Part shown: piece after piece, positions 12,341 to 51,397 of the stretch
Layout of the letters: each line of letters begins with the position of its first letter
Position numbering within the stretch: the first letter of the stretch is position 1
Assembly: GCA_030549775.1 (NCBI GenBank)
Contig: CM060174.1
Location: 19,345,193-19,409,192 of the forward strand
Length of the DNA: 64,000 nucleotides
DNA from: Tamarix chinensis
Lineage: Eukaryota; Streptophyta; Magnoliopsida; Caryophyllales; Tamaricaceae
Direction: 5' to 3'
Notes under the pieces: generated by a model
The model's database searches: none
What the model was told of the DNA's origin: nothing
Seen by the model: the letters and a program-made list of their open reading frames with translations, nothing else
Translations under genes and position numbers: made by a program

Positions 12341-13019
12341 TTTATTAAATTATTATCACTACATGAAATATTAATATTAATACTCCATTCTCATCATCCA
12401 ACTCCACCAACTATTATATTTCAACATAATACTCATTAGCACCCGTACATATTAGGCCACACTCTTGTACAAGACATATTACTAAAATGCCCCTAGGGCT
12501 CACAATAATATTATTCATGCATTAATGGTCACAATAACATAATATATCATGGCTAAGTACTTAATATTTTCATTAATAACCAAACTCCATCCTTAAGCAT
12601 TATTTCCACATATGGTGCATAAACTATCATCCTTTCCTTTTTATCAATGAATACAAGCAACTACATATATTATATTAAACAACATATATCATGCATAATA
12701 ATATATTAAAACCCTAATGTGCTAACATACATTTATTCATGTATTTAAGTGGGGTTTAACGATTACCTTAATTTCCGTAAAAATCGAACATTACCGGTAT
12801 CCCCATTAAAGATTCAAGTTTTGATTAGCAAAACCAATACCTAAAAATAATATCAATACTTACCATATTAGAAATAAGAAAACCAAAAGCATAAGACTTT
12901 ATAAAACTTAATTAATGAAATACTTAACTTAACTACTATTATACCTTAAAATTCATTAGCCAAATTAAACCAAGGAATGCAATAACTCACACTGCTCATG
13001 TAGCTGCAAAACAAGGGTT

Positions 13020-14290
13020 GGAAGGGTCGAACGTGGTGGAGGAAAGGAAGGGAGAGGCTAATTTTGGGTTAGGGTTTTGGGGCTAGGAAAGAGGGAAGGT
13101 GGGAGAGATTTAGGGCAAGGGAAATGTGCAAGGGTGGAGAGGGGGTGTAGATGGTGGTCATGGATGGGTTGTGTAGGTGGTCGTCATGGATGGGTTGTCG
13201 GAGGCTAAGGGTGGCGGCGGTGGAGGCGGCGGCGGCAGCAGAGCTGTAAAGTTGGTTGCCGAGGTGGAGGTGGCTGAGAAGGAAGGAAAAGGGAGGGGAA
13301 AATGAGGGGGTGAGGGGGGTGTCTCGACTAAAGGAAGTGTGGGGGTGGTAGGGGAGATTGTAGGGAGGGGTTTGACGATCCCGATGGTGGTAGAGGCGGC
13401 AGAAGGTGGAGGTGCAGGGTGGCTATCAAGAAGGAAGAAAAAGAAGAGGAAAGGGAGGAGGTGGGCTATAGGGTGGCTCAAGGGGTGTTGTGGTGGTGAA
13501 GGGATAGGGTAGGGGCGGTAGGAGGTGGTGTAGGTGGAGGCAGCGACAGAGGGGGCCAGCGGTGAAAAACAGGGGTGGTTGGGGTGAAAGAAGAAGAAAA
13601 GGAGATTAAGGGAGGAAGAGTGTTCGAAAATGGGGCAGGAAGGAGCCATTGAGGAGAAGAAAAAGAAGAGGGAGAGAAAGGGGGTAGGTGGCTCGGTCGG
13701 GATACAACAGGGTAGCAGGGGTGGCTAGGTGGCAGGGAGAGGGAAGGGAAGAAAAGGAAAGGGAAAGGGCCATATGTGGTTGGGGTGTAGACTGGGTTGG
13801 TCCTAAATGGGGAAGAAAAGGATGGGGGAGAGAGAGGGAGAGAGGGAGAGAGGGAGAGTGGCAGGGAGGTAGGTGGTTGTCAAGGTGGCAGTTGCAGGCG
13901 TGGCTTGTGGTCAAGCATGGCGGAGGAAGGAAGGAAGAAGAAGAAGAGAGAAGGGGTAGGCTAGGCGAGGGGAAAAGAAGGAGGAAGTGGGCCAGCCCGG
14001 TCGAGGGGAAAAGGAAAGAAAAGAAAAGAGGTTGGGTTGGGTGATGCGTGCGAGAGAATAAGGAAGGAAGGAAAAGGGTGGGCCAGTCGCGTAGGAGAAG
14101 AAGGAGAGGAGAGGAAGAAACGGGCTTGCAGCCTAGCGCACATGGGGAAGAAGAAGTAGGCCGGGGCCTAGCAACCCAAAGGAAAGAAAAAGGAAAAAGA
14201 AAGAAAGGAAAAAAGGAGAAAGAAAAGGAAAAAGGGAAAAAGGGAAAAGGGAAAAAGGAAAAAGAAAAAAATAGGGGAAATAAAATAATT
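13020..14290 (-). promoter_or_regulatory. purine/pyrimidine-asymmetric promoter-leader region of D1
   Basis: Nearly all G and A on the forward strand, hence CT-rich in the sense of the LTR, with short GGC/GGT-rich patches. D2 has the same tract at 20940-22140, and LTR C has a CT-rich equivalent at 52790-53250 just before its TATA box. No clear TATA box was located here. The long open frames on both strands look like composition effects. Confidence 0.4.
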
Positions 14291-15289
14291 TAATTTATAA
14301 AATAATATAATGTAATATTTTTGGTAGGTAAATAAATTTAATAATTTACTTTAATATAATTTAATATATGGGTTTATAAAGGTTAATTTTAGGAAAAATA
14401 TTAGTTTGGAACTTTATTCTAATAAAATGAGTATGATAAAATAACAAAATATTTATTATAATTTATTATATATTCTTATCCAATTTTATATACTCAAAGG
14501 TCCATAAAATAATTAAATTAAATAGATTTAAGAGCTAATTTATTCCAAATAAAAGTTATTTATTAAATTATAGGCTTTTAAAATTTTTGGGGATTACAAC
14601 GTGTGGAAGGTACTAGATCTTATAAAATAAATGTTATTGTTTGTCCTTAAGGGTAATTTGGTTATTATGGGATAATAAGAAAATTTTGGTATCTTATGTG
14701 TGTGGGTGGTTAAAATATTATAATAATATCATAAGGAATGTTTGGAAGTATTATTGTTATTTTAGGGCCCTTAAATGAACTAATGTTTAATTTGGGCATA
14801 ATAACCTTATAACGATGATATTATTATTCCATGTGTAAAATCTAGAGGTGACTCATATTCTGAATATATTTTTAATGTTTCACCTTATGAGGTTATCTAT
14901 TGGAATTGGTAATTATGTAAATTTCATGGGAGGTATTATGGCTAATATGTGGAATTAGGGTTTAGGAGACTTCTATGAGTAAGAATTTAGAATAAGATTA
15001 TTAAGGTATGTGTATGACATGGGAACTAGACCGTGCATTTTGGGTATGATAACAATGATGAGATTTGGAGATGATATAATATAAGTTGTGTGGAATAATC
15101 GATATGGGAGAATAAATGCTAAAGGGTGTGTAATTAGGGTTTGAAAGGATGTGAGAACTTTAACTTGTAATATGTATGTATCTGTTTTAATTTTTTCTAT
15201 GCCGAAGAGTTGATCGGTGTGACTTTTGCATCTTATTCCTGAGGTTTATAAGAGTTTTTACCTTAAATTTCAGTTGGAATTCTCCTTTT

Positions 15290-16612
15290 TTATATTTATT
15301 ACTGCCTTTGTGTTATGAAAATTTACAGGATCTCAAGGAACAAACAAGTAAAAAGGATGGAAGAAAGAATAGTCTTAAAGGGAATAGGAAGGAGAAAAAA
15401 GGAGCAAAAGTTAAAGCGGGAAGAGATTTAGAGCTAAAATGTAATTTCTGGAATGAAATGAAAGCAATAATGCATATTCAAAGTATATAGGCATAAAATA
15501 ATTGGACTTTATACCAGTATAGAATATGAATTTGGAGACTCTTTCAACATCAAAGTCATATATCTTTTCAATAGCTTTCCAACATATCCAAAATTAGCTT
15601 AATCAGAGTCCGAATAAAAGAGTTATGGTCAAAATATCCGACACTATCAAAGCTGACACGGGAAGCCCATGTGTATTAATACCCTAGGGATTCGAGAGGC
15701 CATTGTATGTAAACTCTTATTCTAATTTTTCATCCAAGTAGCATCCACTCCCTCTATCTTCTCTCTCCTCCATCCTCTTCCCCAGTTCCTCAAGAATTCT
15801 CTTGTAAACTAGAGATCTAGGTGCAAAAAGTTAAACACCTGTAAGAATAATTGGATTTCAAGGGTATTTTCTTTTTTCTCTTATCTATATATGTATTCTT
15901 AATGTTCTTACTACGAGTTTGATTGGCTATATTTTTGTGCTAAGGTGAAGGGGAGTTTCCCCCAATCCGACTGTGTTCAATATTTGCATTTTTTTATTCA
16001 ATTCATGATCCTTGCATTGTACTATTGATTGATTAATAGAATGACGAACTCCAGCCGGGTTACGATTTTTGGTGTAGGAAATACTGGTGCGATCGAGAGA
16101 GAATCTGGTATTAGACTTAATATCACAAATAGAGAATCGTAGGTCGAGAGACGATAAATTTGACCTTTACAACAATAAAGGAGGAAACTTTGTGGACTTT
16201 AAGGCATTACACTCTATTAGACCCTAAGTTAGAGATAGTTAGGACCATAGAGATGTAATAGGGTGTTTGTGGCTTGAGAAAGCACAACACTTTCTATCCT
16301 TATTGGCATAATTGATTATGATTGTTGAATCAATTTGTGATGTGGTGTTCAATTACATGGAGGATCGAGGGTAATGAACCGGAACCTTAGCTTTTCAATT
16401 TACTTGAGTCACTTGAGTACTATTTTCCTTTCTTTTTAGCTTAGTTAGTTATTTTAGTTTACAATTTTTCACTTCTTATCATTTTGTAGTCTAGACATAG
16501 CTAAGTTCCATCATTGTTTTAGTGGTCATTAACCAATCCTTATGGATCGACCTTGACTACTACTCTGATCCCGTGTGCTTATGGGTAGGAATGTGTCAAG
16601 TTTTTGGAGAAT
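15290..16612 (+). mobile_element. Athila-like LTR inserted in LTR B
   Basis: From about 15290 the sequence stops resembling gypsy LTR B. It contains TTTGGAGACTCTTTCAACAT, CTTTCCAACATATCC and AGTCCGAATAAAAGAGTTAT, then a plant-LTR style ending CCAATCCTTATGGATCGACC ... GTGTCAAGTTTTTGG. The last part is the usual border before a TTGGCGCC primer site in Athila-type elements; here it runs into GAGAATTGATC instead. After 16620 the GACACTAATTACTTAAAGT box of LTR B resumes. No clean terminus or target duplication was found, so the limits are approximate. Confidence 0.45.
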
Positions 16613-16624
16613 TGATCTTGAATA

Positions 16625-16996
16625 AGACACTAATTACTTAAAGTAAAAGAGCATGTGAGTAGGGCCAAAGTGATATATATATATATATATTCCCTTTCCA
16701 CCAGGGAGAATAGTGGCTCAAGAGCATTATGCCCCGAGAAGATGATGTATTTAATCTATTTCCACTAGAAAGAATAGAGGCTAGGGGGCATTTTGCCTTG
16801 ATAAGGTACTTTAGTCCGTTCCACTAGATTAAGAATAGTGGGGCTCCTACTCATTGTGAAATGAAAATATATCAGTATAATCTATGGAAAAGATACTAAT
16901 GATTTAAAGTGGAAGAATATGTGAGTCAGGACTAAGGTCTTATTTTTATATATGTCTCGTTCCACCGTGGACAATAGTGGCTTGGGAGTGCGTTTT
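16625..16996 (+). repeat. U5 hairpin-repeat module of LTR B, first part
   Basis: AAGACACTAATTACTTAAAG leads degenerate units (TTCCACCAGGGAGAATAGTGG and similar). The module is interrupted after position 16996 by D2 and resumes at 22475-22620. It contains an AT dinucleotide run at about 16673-16690. Confidence 0.5.
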
Positions 16997-17689
16997 TGTA
17001 ACACCCCCAAAATTCACTACTGAAAAATTTTGTTTTATTTAAAAGAAAAGTGCGGAAGCCAAAAGATTAAACGGTGAATTTAGGGGATATTACCGCCACA
17101 CTTAGTACCATACTGGTTCACTCATACCGTTTCAGTACCAAGTGCTAAGGCTAAGAAAAATGAAATACAATTTGAAAGAAATTCAACATACATAAATCAG
17201 AGTAGCGCATCAATAATTTACAAGAATAAAATCCACCACTGGCGGTTACAGTAACAACATAACATTGAAAACCAGGAATTTAAAAGAGAAAGAGAAAAAC
17301 CCTAACGGTACCGAATAATTCCTTACTCTCTTTCCCGTTGCCCACTTGAGTAGCACCTGAAAAGACCTGCAAGGGGCACTGCCCATTGAATAGGCAGTGG
17401 CCCCACGAAGGGAATCCTTCAGTACTATGGTACTGAGTAACCCTTTAATACCACACTTAAAAACAGGCCCGCAATGCAACACATAATGCAAGCTATATAC
17501 ATATGTAATCAGATGTGCATACATAACAATCACATATATAACAAGTTATAAGTCACGATCGATACTTTTGGGCCTTAAGCCGTATCATAGTGTAAAATCA
17601 ATACATTCGGGCCTTAAAGCCATTATTCTATCATCATTCAATCAATCTCATATTTTATATCCATGTGAGTGCGAGAATCCCAGTATTAT

Positions 17690-18070
17690 AGCCGGTGGAT
17701 CGGTCACTTATAGGGCAGAACGCACCTAACCACTATTATATGCCGGTGGATACGTCTCCAGAGCAAAACGCTCCTAGCCACTATTATTTGCCGGTGGACC
17801 GGTCTGGCCCTGACTCACATGGTGTTCCACTATAAGTGATTAGTATTTTTCCATAACTTTATTCACATGCATAATTGGTTTTATTGAGCTCGGGATCCCC
17901 ACTATTTTAGCCGATGGACCGGAATATATACATATAATCATCATCCAGGGCAAAACGCTCCTGGGCCACTATTATATCCGGTGGACCGGTACTTAATATC
18001 ACTTTCCAGGGCAACACGCTCCTGGGCCACTATTATATCCGATGGATCAGTACTCAATATCATAAGTCAA
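17690..18070 (-). repeat. U5 hairpin-repeat module of D2
   Basis: Forward-strand units such as CCACTATTATATCCGGTGG followed by ACCGGTAC, linked by CCAGGGCAAAACGCTCCTGG, which itself closes as a hairpin (CCAGG with CCTGG). Same family of units as in D1, LTR A and LTR C. Confidence 0.65.
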
Positions 18071-18769
18071 CTGGGCCCGACTCATTAATCTTTCACTTTC
18101 ATAATTAGTGTTTTCCTCTCTTTAATCAGCACAACAATTCTATTTATTTGCCTCGGATGGGAGATCAAGAACCCGGGACACAAAGGTACACCAGTCGTAC
18201 TGGTGCATATAAGCTACTCAGTACCCTTCAACCATGAACCCAAGGACGCAAAGGTACCCTGGTCGTACTGGTGCATAAAGCTACTCAGTACCCTACCGAC
18301 AAGGAAACCTAATCCATAAGTATGCATACCCCCTAACTAGGTCTGTAGAGCTAGAAAGGGTAAGATATAGGGCCTGGCTGGGGCACAACGGCACACCAGC
18401 AAATACCAGAATAATCGTGGACTAAACCACGTCTTTAGGGTAGCGACCCTTAAAGAGTCACCATTCCCGATCTCAAGGTCTTTCACTTTAAGTATTAATG
18501 TCTTAATTAAGGTGATCACACAAAGTATAATAATCATATACTTATTCACTTTCAATCGTTCTGATATCATTAGTCATTTCTTATTCAGGCGATTATCCAA
18601 GATAATACAGAGAAGTCATTATGGCCATCATAATTTCATTCTAATTCCGAATTAGGATTCGTTCTCGTATACTTACTAATTATCAAATACTCTTACCTTG
18701 CTAATCAGCGTTATTTGAATCATATTATGAAATTCCATAATCTCAAAGATATATTAGGTACAAATTAAT

Positions 18770-20250
18770 TATTTACCCCTTACTTATATAATTGCTAAGT
18801 CATCCCTTCCTTACTTAAAAAATTACTATATTACCCCTTTAGGTTGCTTATTTACCAAATTACCCTTTTCTTGGTTTAGATTACCAAGTTACCTCCTACG
18901 CTTTTTAGATCACCATTTACCCCTCATAATTGCTACACTTAACACTTCTCCCATTTGGTTAGTTAGATTACTGCATTGCCCTTCTCCTTTGTTATAATTA
19001 CTAAATTGCTCTTGAGTCGGATAAATTACCAAATTACTCTCCTTCATTATCATGATCACCATTTTTCCCCTTTAGTTGGTTAAATAATTACTAATTTACC
19101 CTTTAGTTGGCTAAATTACCAAATTGCCCTTCTTCTTTATCATAATTACCATTTTACCCCTCTCGATTATTATAATTGCCATTTTACACTTCTCTATTAT
19201 TATAAATACCAATTTACCCTTCTCCATAATTATAATTATTATTTTAACCCTCTCCATATTTATAATTACCAATTGACCCTTCTCCATATTCATAATTATT
19301 AATTTACCCTTCTCCATATTTACAGTTATTAATTTACCCTTCTCCATATGTATAATTATTAATTTACCCTTCTCCATATCTATAATTATTAAATTACCCT
19401 TCTCCATATTTATAATTATTAAATTACCCTTCTCCATTTTTATAATTATTATATTACCCTTCTCCATTATTAAAATTACCATAATGCCCTTTAATTGGTT
19501 AATTTACAAATTACCCTTCTCTAGTATCATAATTATCCAATTTCCCTTTTATAATCATAATTTAATTACCAAATTATCTTTCGTTGTTATCATAATTACC
19601 AAGTTACCCCTTACTCCCAAATGTGCTATAAATATCCTTTTAATTTACAAAATTACCCTTCTACCCCTTACTTCCAAATTACCATAATACCCTCTTATTT
19701 ACCAAATTACCACAATATCCTTTCACTTATAAAATTACCATAACACTCCATTTACTTTACAAATTACTATTTTATCCTTTTATCTCCAAAATTACCATTC
19801 TTATCTTTCCTTACAAAATTACCATTTTGCCCTTCTTTTCCAAAGCTACCATATTACCCCTTTACTCCCAAAATTACTATAATACCCCTTACTTATAAAA
19901 TTACCATTTCGCCATTCACTTATAAAATTACCATATTACCATTCACTTATGAAATTACTATTTTGCCCCTCTACCTCCAACATTACCATAATGCCCCTTT
20001 ACTTGAAAAATTACCATCTTTTCCTTTACTCATAAAATTACAATAATACCCCTAACTTCCATAATTACCACAATACCCCTTTTCACTTGTAAAATTACCA
20101 TATTTCCCCTTTCCTTCAAAATTACCACAATACCCATCTTTCTCACAACAATTTTATCATTTTTCTTATAAAATTATCATTTCACCCCTTTCCTTTAAAA
20201 TTACCAAAATACCCTTTTCACTTATAAAATTTCCACTTAACCCCTTTATT
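18770..20250 (-). repeat. degenerate 30 bp tandem array in D2
   Basis: At 19200-19470 the period is close to 30 bp (units of CCCTTCTCCATATTTATAAT type). On the reverse strand this gives an open frame of a repeating ten-residue unit (MEKGKLIIIN and variants). The frame stays open because 30 is a multiple of three; I do not read it as a gene. Confidence 0.8.
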
Positions 20251-22474
20251 ACACCACTTTTATGAATTTACCACCACTACATAAAATACTAATATTAGCA
20301 TTTCATTATTATCATTTAAGTCCACCAACTTGTCATTATTCAACATAATACTCATTAGCAACTACATATATTAGATCACATATTTACTTAAGCATATTAC
20401 TAAAGCACCCTTAGACAATAATATTATACATGCATTAGCAACATAATACATCATAGATAAGCATTTAACATTTCCATCAAATATCAAACTCATTCCTTAA
20501 GTATCATCTCTACACATGACACAAAAGCTATCATAATTTTCTTTTCTTTTCTTTTTATCAATCAATATAAGCAACCATATATATATCATACTAGGCAACA
20601 CAAAACATGCATAAAATTATACTAAAATCCCTAATGTGCTAGCATACGTTTTTCCATGTGTTTAAGGGAGGTTTAACGATTACCTTAATTCCGCAAAATA
20701 TCAAATCTTACCGGTATCCTAGTTAAAGATTCAAGCTTTAATTAGCAACTCAATACCTAAAAATAGTATCAAAGCTTATCATGTTAGAAACAAAAATCCA
20801 AGCATAAAACTTTATAAAATTTAATTAATAAAACACTTAACTTAAAATGCTATTATACCTTAAAAATTTTACATTAAAATACTAAATCATGCAGCAGCTC
20901 ATCCTACTCATGCAACATGAGCTGCATGCAAAAAATAAAAAAATTAAAAAGGGGGAGTCTCGAAGAGGGGGTTAAAGGAGGCAAATTTTGTTATTTTTGG
21001 GTTAAGGTCTTTAGGCTAGAAAAGAAGGTAGGTGGGGGAGGATTGGAGGCAAGGTAAGGGTGCAGGAGTGAAGAGGGGGTGTAGGTGGAGGCTAAGGATG
21101 GGTTGTTGGCGGCCAAAGGTGGCGGAGACGGCGGCGGCGAGGCAGCGAAGATGGCTGCCGAGGTGGGTCGAGGTGGAGGGGCTGAGAAGGACAGAAAAGA
21201 GGAGGGAAAAATAAAGGGTTAAGGGGGTGTTTTCGGGAAAGTAAGGTATGGGGTGGTAGAGGAGGTTGCAGGGTGTGGATTGGTGGTTTGGGTGGCGACA
21301 GGGGTGGCCGGACGGCGGCGAATGGGGCTGTTGCAGGTGGCTTGGCGATAATGGAGAAAAGTGGGGAGGAAAAGAAGAGGGGGAGAAGGGAGGAAGTGCA
21401 GGGGCTCGAGGGGTGGCGTGATGGTGTAGGGCAGTAGGAGGTGGTGGCAGGAGGCGGCATAGGGGGTTGGAAAGGCGGTTGGCGGCGGCGGGCAAAAACC
21501 AAAGAAGAAATGGGAGGGAGGAGAAAGGAGAGAAGAGGCTCAGGGAAGGAGGAAAGGCCTCGAAAATTATGGGGAATGAAGGTTGGTGAGGGTAAGAAAA
21601 AGAAGAGGGAGAATAGAGGGGCAGGTGGCTGGTCGGCGAGAGTACGAAGGGTGGCAGATGGTGGTAGGGTGACTGGGAGGTGAAGGGAGAAAAAGAGGAA
21701 AGAATTCAGGCATGGATGGAGGGTGCAGGGGATAGTTTGGCTTGATATAGGAAAGAAAAGGACAGGGGAGAGAGAGAGGGAGAGGGAGAGAGGCAGGGGT
21801 GGTTAGGATGGCAGCTGCAGGTGGTGGTTGGGCGTGCGTAGGGTGTCGGGCATGGGCAGTGATGAAAAAGGAAGAAGAAGAAGGGAAGAAGCCTACCGGT
21901 CGAGGGGAAAGGAAATGAGGCTGAACTGGCCCGGTCGGGGGGGAAAGAAAATGTGGGTTGCGATGGCCGGGTGAGGGGAAGAAGGTAGGGACGGACCGCG
22001 CGAGAGAGTGAGGAAGAGAGGAAAGATGGGCCGAGGCCCAATGCGCAGGGGAGGGCTGGCCTGGTGCGGCAGCCCGAGGGAAGAAAAGGAAAAAGAAAAG
22101 AGGAAAAAGGAAAAAGGGAAAAGGCCAAAAAAGGAAAATGGAAAAATAGGGAAATTAAAATAAATTAATTTATAAAATCATAAAATGTAATATTCTTGAT
22201 AAATTATTTAATTTAATAATTTAATTCATTATAATATAATATATTAGTTTAAAAAGGATAAAGTTAGTAAAATATTACTTTGGAAAATTATTTAAATAAA
22301 AAATAGCATGATAAAATAACAAAGTATCTATTTTAATTTACTAAATATTCTCGTCCAAATTTATATACTCAAAAATCCATAAAATAATTAAATTAAATAA
22401 TTTTAAAAGCTAATTTATTTCAAATAAAAGCTATTTATTAAATTATTGATTTTCTAAAATTTTGGGGGATTATA

Positions 22475-22620
22475 GTTTTCCCCAAGAAGGTGATGTTTTT
22501 AAATCCATTCCATCAGATGATAATAGTGGCTCGGGTGTATTGTCCATGAGAAGGTGTTTTAGACCGTTCCACCGGTTCAAGAATAATGGGGTTCATACAC
22601 TCAACGTATATAAAAGAATG
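22475..22620 (+). repeat. U5 hairpin-repeat module of LTR B, second part
   Basis: Continues the module interrupted at 16996 with units such as GACCGTTCCACCGGTTCAAG and AATAATGGGG. The continuity supports D2 as an insertion into LTR B. Confidence 0.5.
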
Positions 22621-23154
22621 AAAATGGATTATACTTAATAAATAGATTTGGATCATTTCCTATCCTATAAGATGTTTCATTTAATTGTTTATACACTAAT
22701 GAGAAATCATGTACTAATTGTATCCCTATTTTGATAGTATTCTTCCCTTACTTATTACGTAGTGTACAGATCACCCATTTTATAGGTGCTACCAACTCCA
22801 ACGAGTATGAGACCTTGATTCTTATGTGTAGGTCTCAAAGGATCTGCTAAATGATTATGTTGCCTATGATGAGTGACTTCATCTATATTAGGGGTTGGAT
22901 GAAGAGTAATTGTTATCCGATCGAAGTATTTTGTATTATGACTCGGAGTTAAGGTCCAAACTCATTATTGTATTATAAAAGTTTCTTTTGTTTATGATTT
23001 CCTTACTTTACTTTAATTATTTTAGTCTCATAGTTGATGTAAGGATGGATGCATATGTCAGACTTATAATAATTATGGAAGTAACCCCTAATATTTTACT
23101 TATTTACTTCTGAAGTAAAATGAAATTTTTAGTAGTAAAAATCAGGGTGTTACA

Positions 23155-23603
23155 CGTATAAATAGTCAAGCGAACCAACATCGAAGAGACAAAAAGTTAT
23201 CTATGTTGGATTTGATGTTTGTGAATTACAACCATATCGGTAGTATTTAGTGTTTCACATATATGTGCTTAAGAGGTGCCCCAAACCTACTATAGTGGAG
23301 TATTCACCCTTTCAAGAGGTTATACCTACCATTGAGACTATCTTTCAACCACTCAAGCACCTAGCCACTAGAAAGTCTAAGCATGGGATCAACCAAAGGA
23401 AACATGTATTGATTTAATGGATGAATACAAAGCTAGAAGGAGCAACATGGGAGGACTTCCACCAATTTCAGCCCAGCTCTCCTAATTTTAACCTTGATGA
23501 TAAGGTTCATCTCCCAGAAGGAGGTACTGATATAAGCCAACCCAACACTTAGCTAGGAGCTACCAAGGCTAGATACACTCGAAGGATAACTAAGCCCAAC
23601 TAG
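23155..23603 (+). pseudogene. chromovirus pol remnant (integrase tail and chromodomain)
   Basis: Starting at the end of LTR B the sequence encodes broken pieces of a gypsy polyprotein C-terminus. A KLQPYRQ-like box and a VFH box are brought together by an apparent deletion. From 23271 a frame reads RCPKPTIVEYSP..., then a chromodomain-like stretch (EGATWEDFHQFQPSSPNF, then LDDKVHLPEGG). In-frame stops occur at the TAA before WMNTK, at a TAG after QPNT, and at 23601-23603. It resembles the C-terminus of the Reina-like element at 39840-39990 more than the Tekay-like one. LTR B entered this pol sequence, so this remnant is older than LTR B. Confidence 0.75.
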
Positions 23604-24458
23604 CTCAAAGATTACGTGTGAACCATACAACCTAATTCCTTTTCCTAAGGAGTATCAACAGTTGTGCAGCCTAATACCTTTTCCTAAGGAGTATCAATAG
23701 TTGTGTCAAGAGCATTTCCTTATTAGTACATTTTCCCTATTCCTATAAGCATATTTTCCATCTATGTTTGTGTCTTTCCTTTTTTGTTTGTTTGTTTGTT
23801 AGCACATTTCTATTTCTATTAGTTAAATCTAGTTGTGATATGGGCATGTAACTTGCTACGTAACGAACTCTTTTATTTATTGATGAAGAAGGCATGAAGA
23901 AGAGGTAAAAAGTAATCCCAATGATATATATTTTTTTATTATCTAAAATTGGTTTATTTTCTCCAATCGTCTATTTTAGAGTTTATCCATTATTTGGAAG
24001 TTGAATACTTGTATATTATATTATTATATTAAGGGGCACAAATGTGAAAGTAAAAAAAGGTGAGAGAAAAAGTAAGAAATAAATGTTATTTTATTATTAT
24101 TTAGTACGTGAGAATGTAATAAGAAACAAAATATGAGACAAGGATACGGGTGGTCTCATGGGCATATTATGACCTATTGAGTACTGGGCATGTTGGTTGA
24201 CTCATGGACTTTTATAGTTACTGGGCTTTTTGGTCCCGAATGATATCGAGGTGCGGATATTCCACGCGGCGATCCTTAAAAGACCGTTTTATCCTCCGTG
24301 CGACCTTCCCATCAACCGAAAGGTCCAAAACATCAGCTACCTTCTGTTTACACCTCGGACTCGTTATCTCCGTCTTGTTCACAGTTCGTGTTTTAGACTA
24401 CTAAGGTCAATACCCAGCAGACATACATAGAGCTGCAGGTCCATTTTCTTCACTGACA
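23604..24458 (+). other. spacer upstream of the cyclophilin gene
   Basis: The first part is probably 3' end material of the chromovirus remnant. It holds a 39 bp tandem duplication (23631-23669 and 23670-23708, CCTTTTCCTAAGGAGTATCA). From about 24100 the DNA becomes less AT-rich and should contain the promoter and 5' leader of the gene. I could not identify a convincing TATA box or transcription start. Confidence 0.4.

Positions 24459-51397
<26,939 letters not shown>

Larger units (their letters stand above)
9403..14598 (-). mobile_element. solo LTR D1 of a giant-LTR gypsy family
   Basis: Read on the reverse strand the LTR starts TGTAATCCCCAAAAATTT and ends TTTAGGGGTGTTACA, 5196 bp including a 286 bp hAT insertion. 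It is bordered by ACATG (9398-9402) and ACGTG (14599-14603), a 5 bp target duplication with one transition. Its parts in forward-strand order are: PBS-proximal hairpin (9512-9556), hairpin-repeat module (10060-10330), a hAT element, a degenerate 30 bp array (11340-12340), then a purine-rich strand (13020-14290) that is the CT-rich promoter/leader of the LTR. D2 at 16997-22474 is colinear with it. The proline/serine-rich open frames on the reverse strand at 13158-14143 come from the CT-rich tract. Confidence 0.75.
16997..22474 (-). mobile_element. solo LTR D2, same family as D1
   Basis: The forward strand opens TGTAACACCCCCAAAATTC and closes TTTTGGGGGATTATA, 5478 bp. The 5 bp duplication is perfect: GTTTT at 16992-16996 and 22475-22479. 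D2 matches D1 along its length: PBS-proximal hairpin at about 17095-17150, hairpin repeats at 17690-18070, tandem array at 18770-20250, purine-rich strand at 20940-22140, and the AT-rich start of the LTR at the far end. It lacks the hAT element found in D1. Solo LTRs normally arise by recombination between the two LTRs of one element with loss of the interior. Confidence 0.82.
210..23154 (+). mobile_element. LTR B: 3' LTR of a Tekay/Del-like gypsy element, split into pieces by nested insertions
   Basis: The LTR starts TGTGGTACTCC after the polypurine tract and ends GGGTGTTACA at 23154. Its own pieces are 210-1242, 8676-9402, 14604-16996 (minus an Athila-like insert) and 22480-23154, less than 5 kb in all. 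The reconstruction rests on target duplications around three insertions: GCATG around LTR A, ACATG/ACGTG and GTTTT around the two solo LTRs. Across the 16997-22474 insertion the sequence rejoins as GTGCG-TTTT-CCCC inside a repeated hairpin module. Piece 1 is AT-rich, then pyrimidine-rich (430-1060) with an AGT/ATT microsatellite at 686-755. No protein is expected here; the serine/proline-rich open frames at 547-1184 are composition effects. Confidence 0.6.

Noticed and set aside
13158..14143. Long proline/serine-rich open frames on the reverse strand (also 21016-21502 and 21706-22128)
   Set aside because: They lie in a strongly CT-biased LTR tract where stops are rare in several frames at once; no domain is visible.
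9403..22474. D1 and D2 as the two LTRs of one 13 kb element
   Set aside because: Each has its own target duplication, the duplications differ, and the DNA between them continues LTR B and an Athila-like LTR.
24204..24430. Two overlapping 66-codon frames just upstream of the cyclophilin start
   Set aside because: They overlap in different frames, resemble no known protein, and lie where the promoter and 5' leader are expected.
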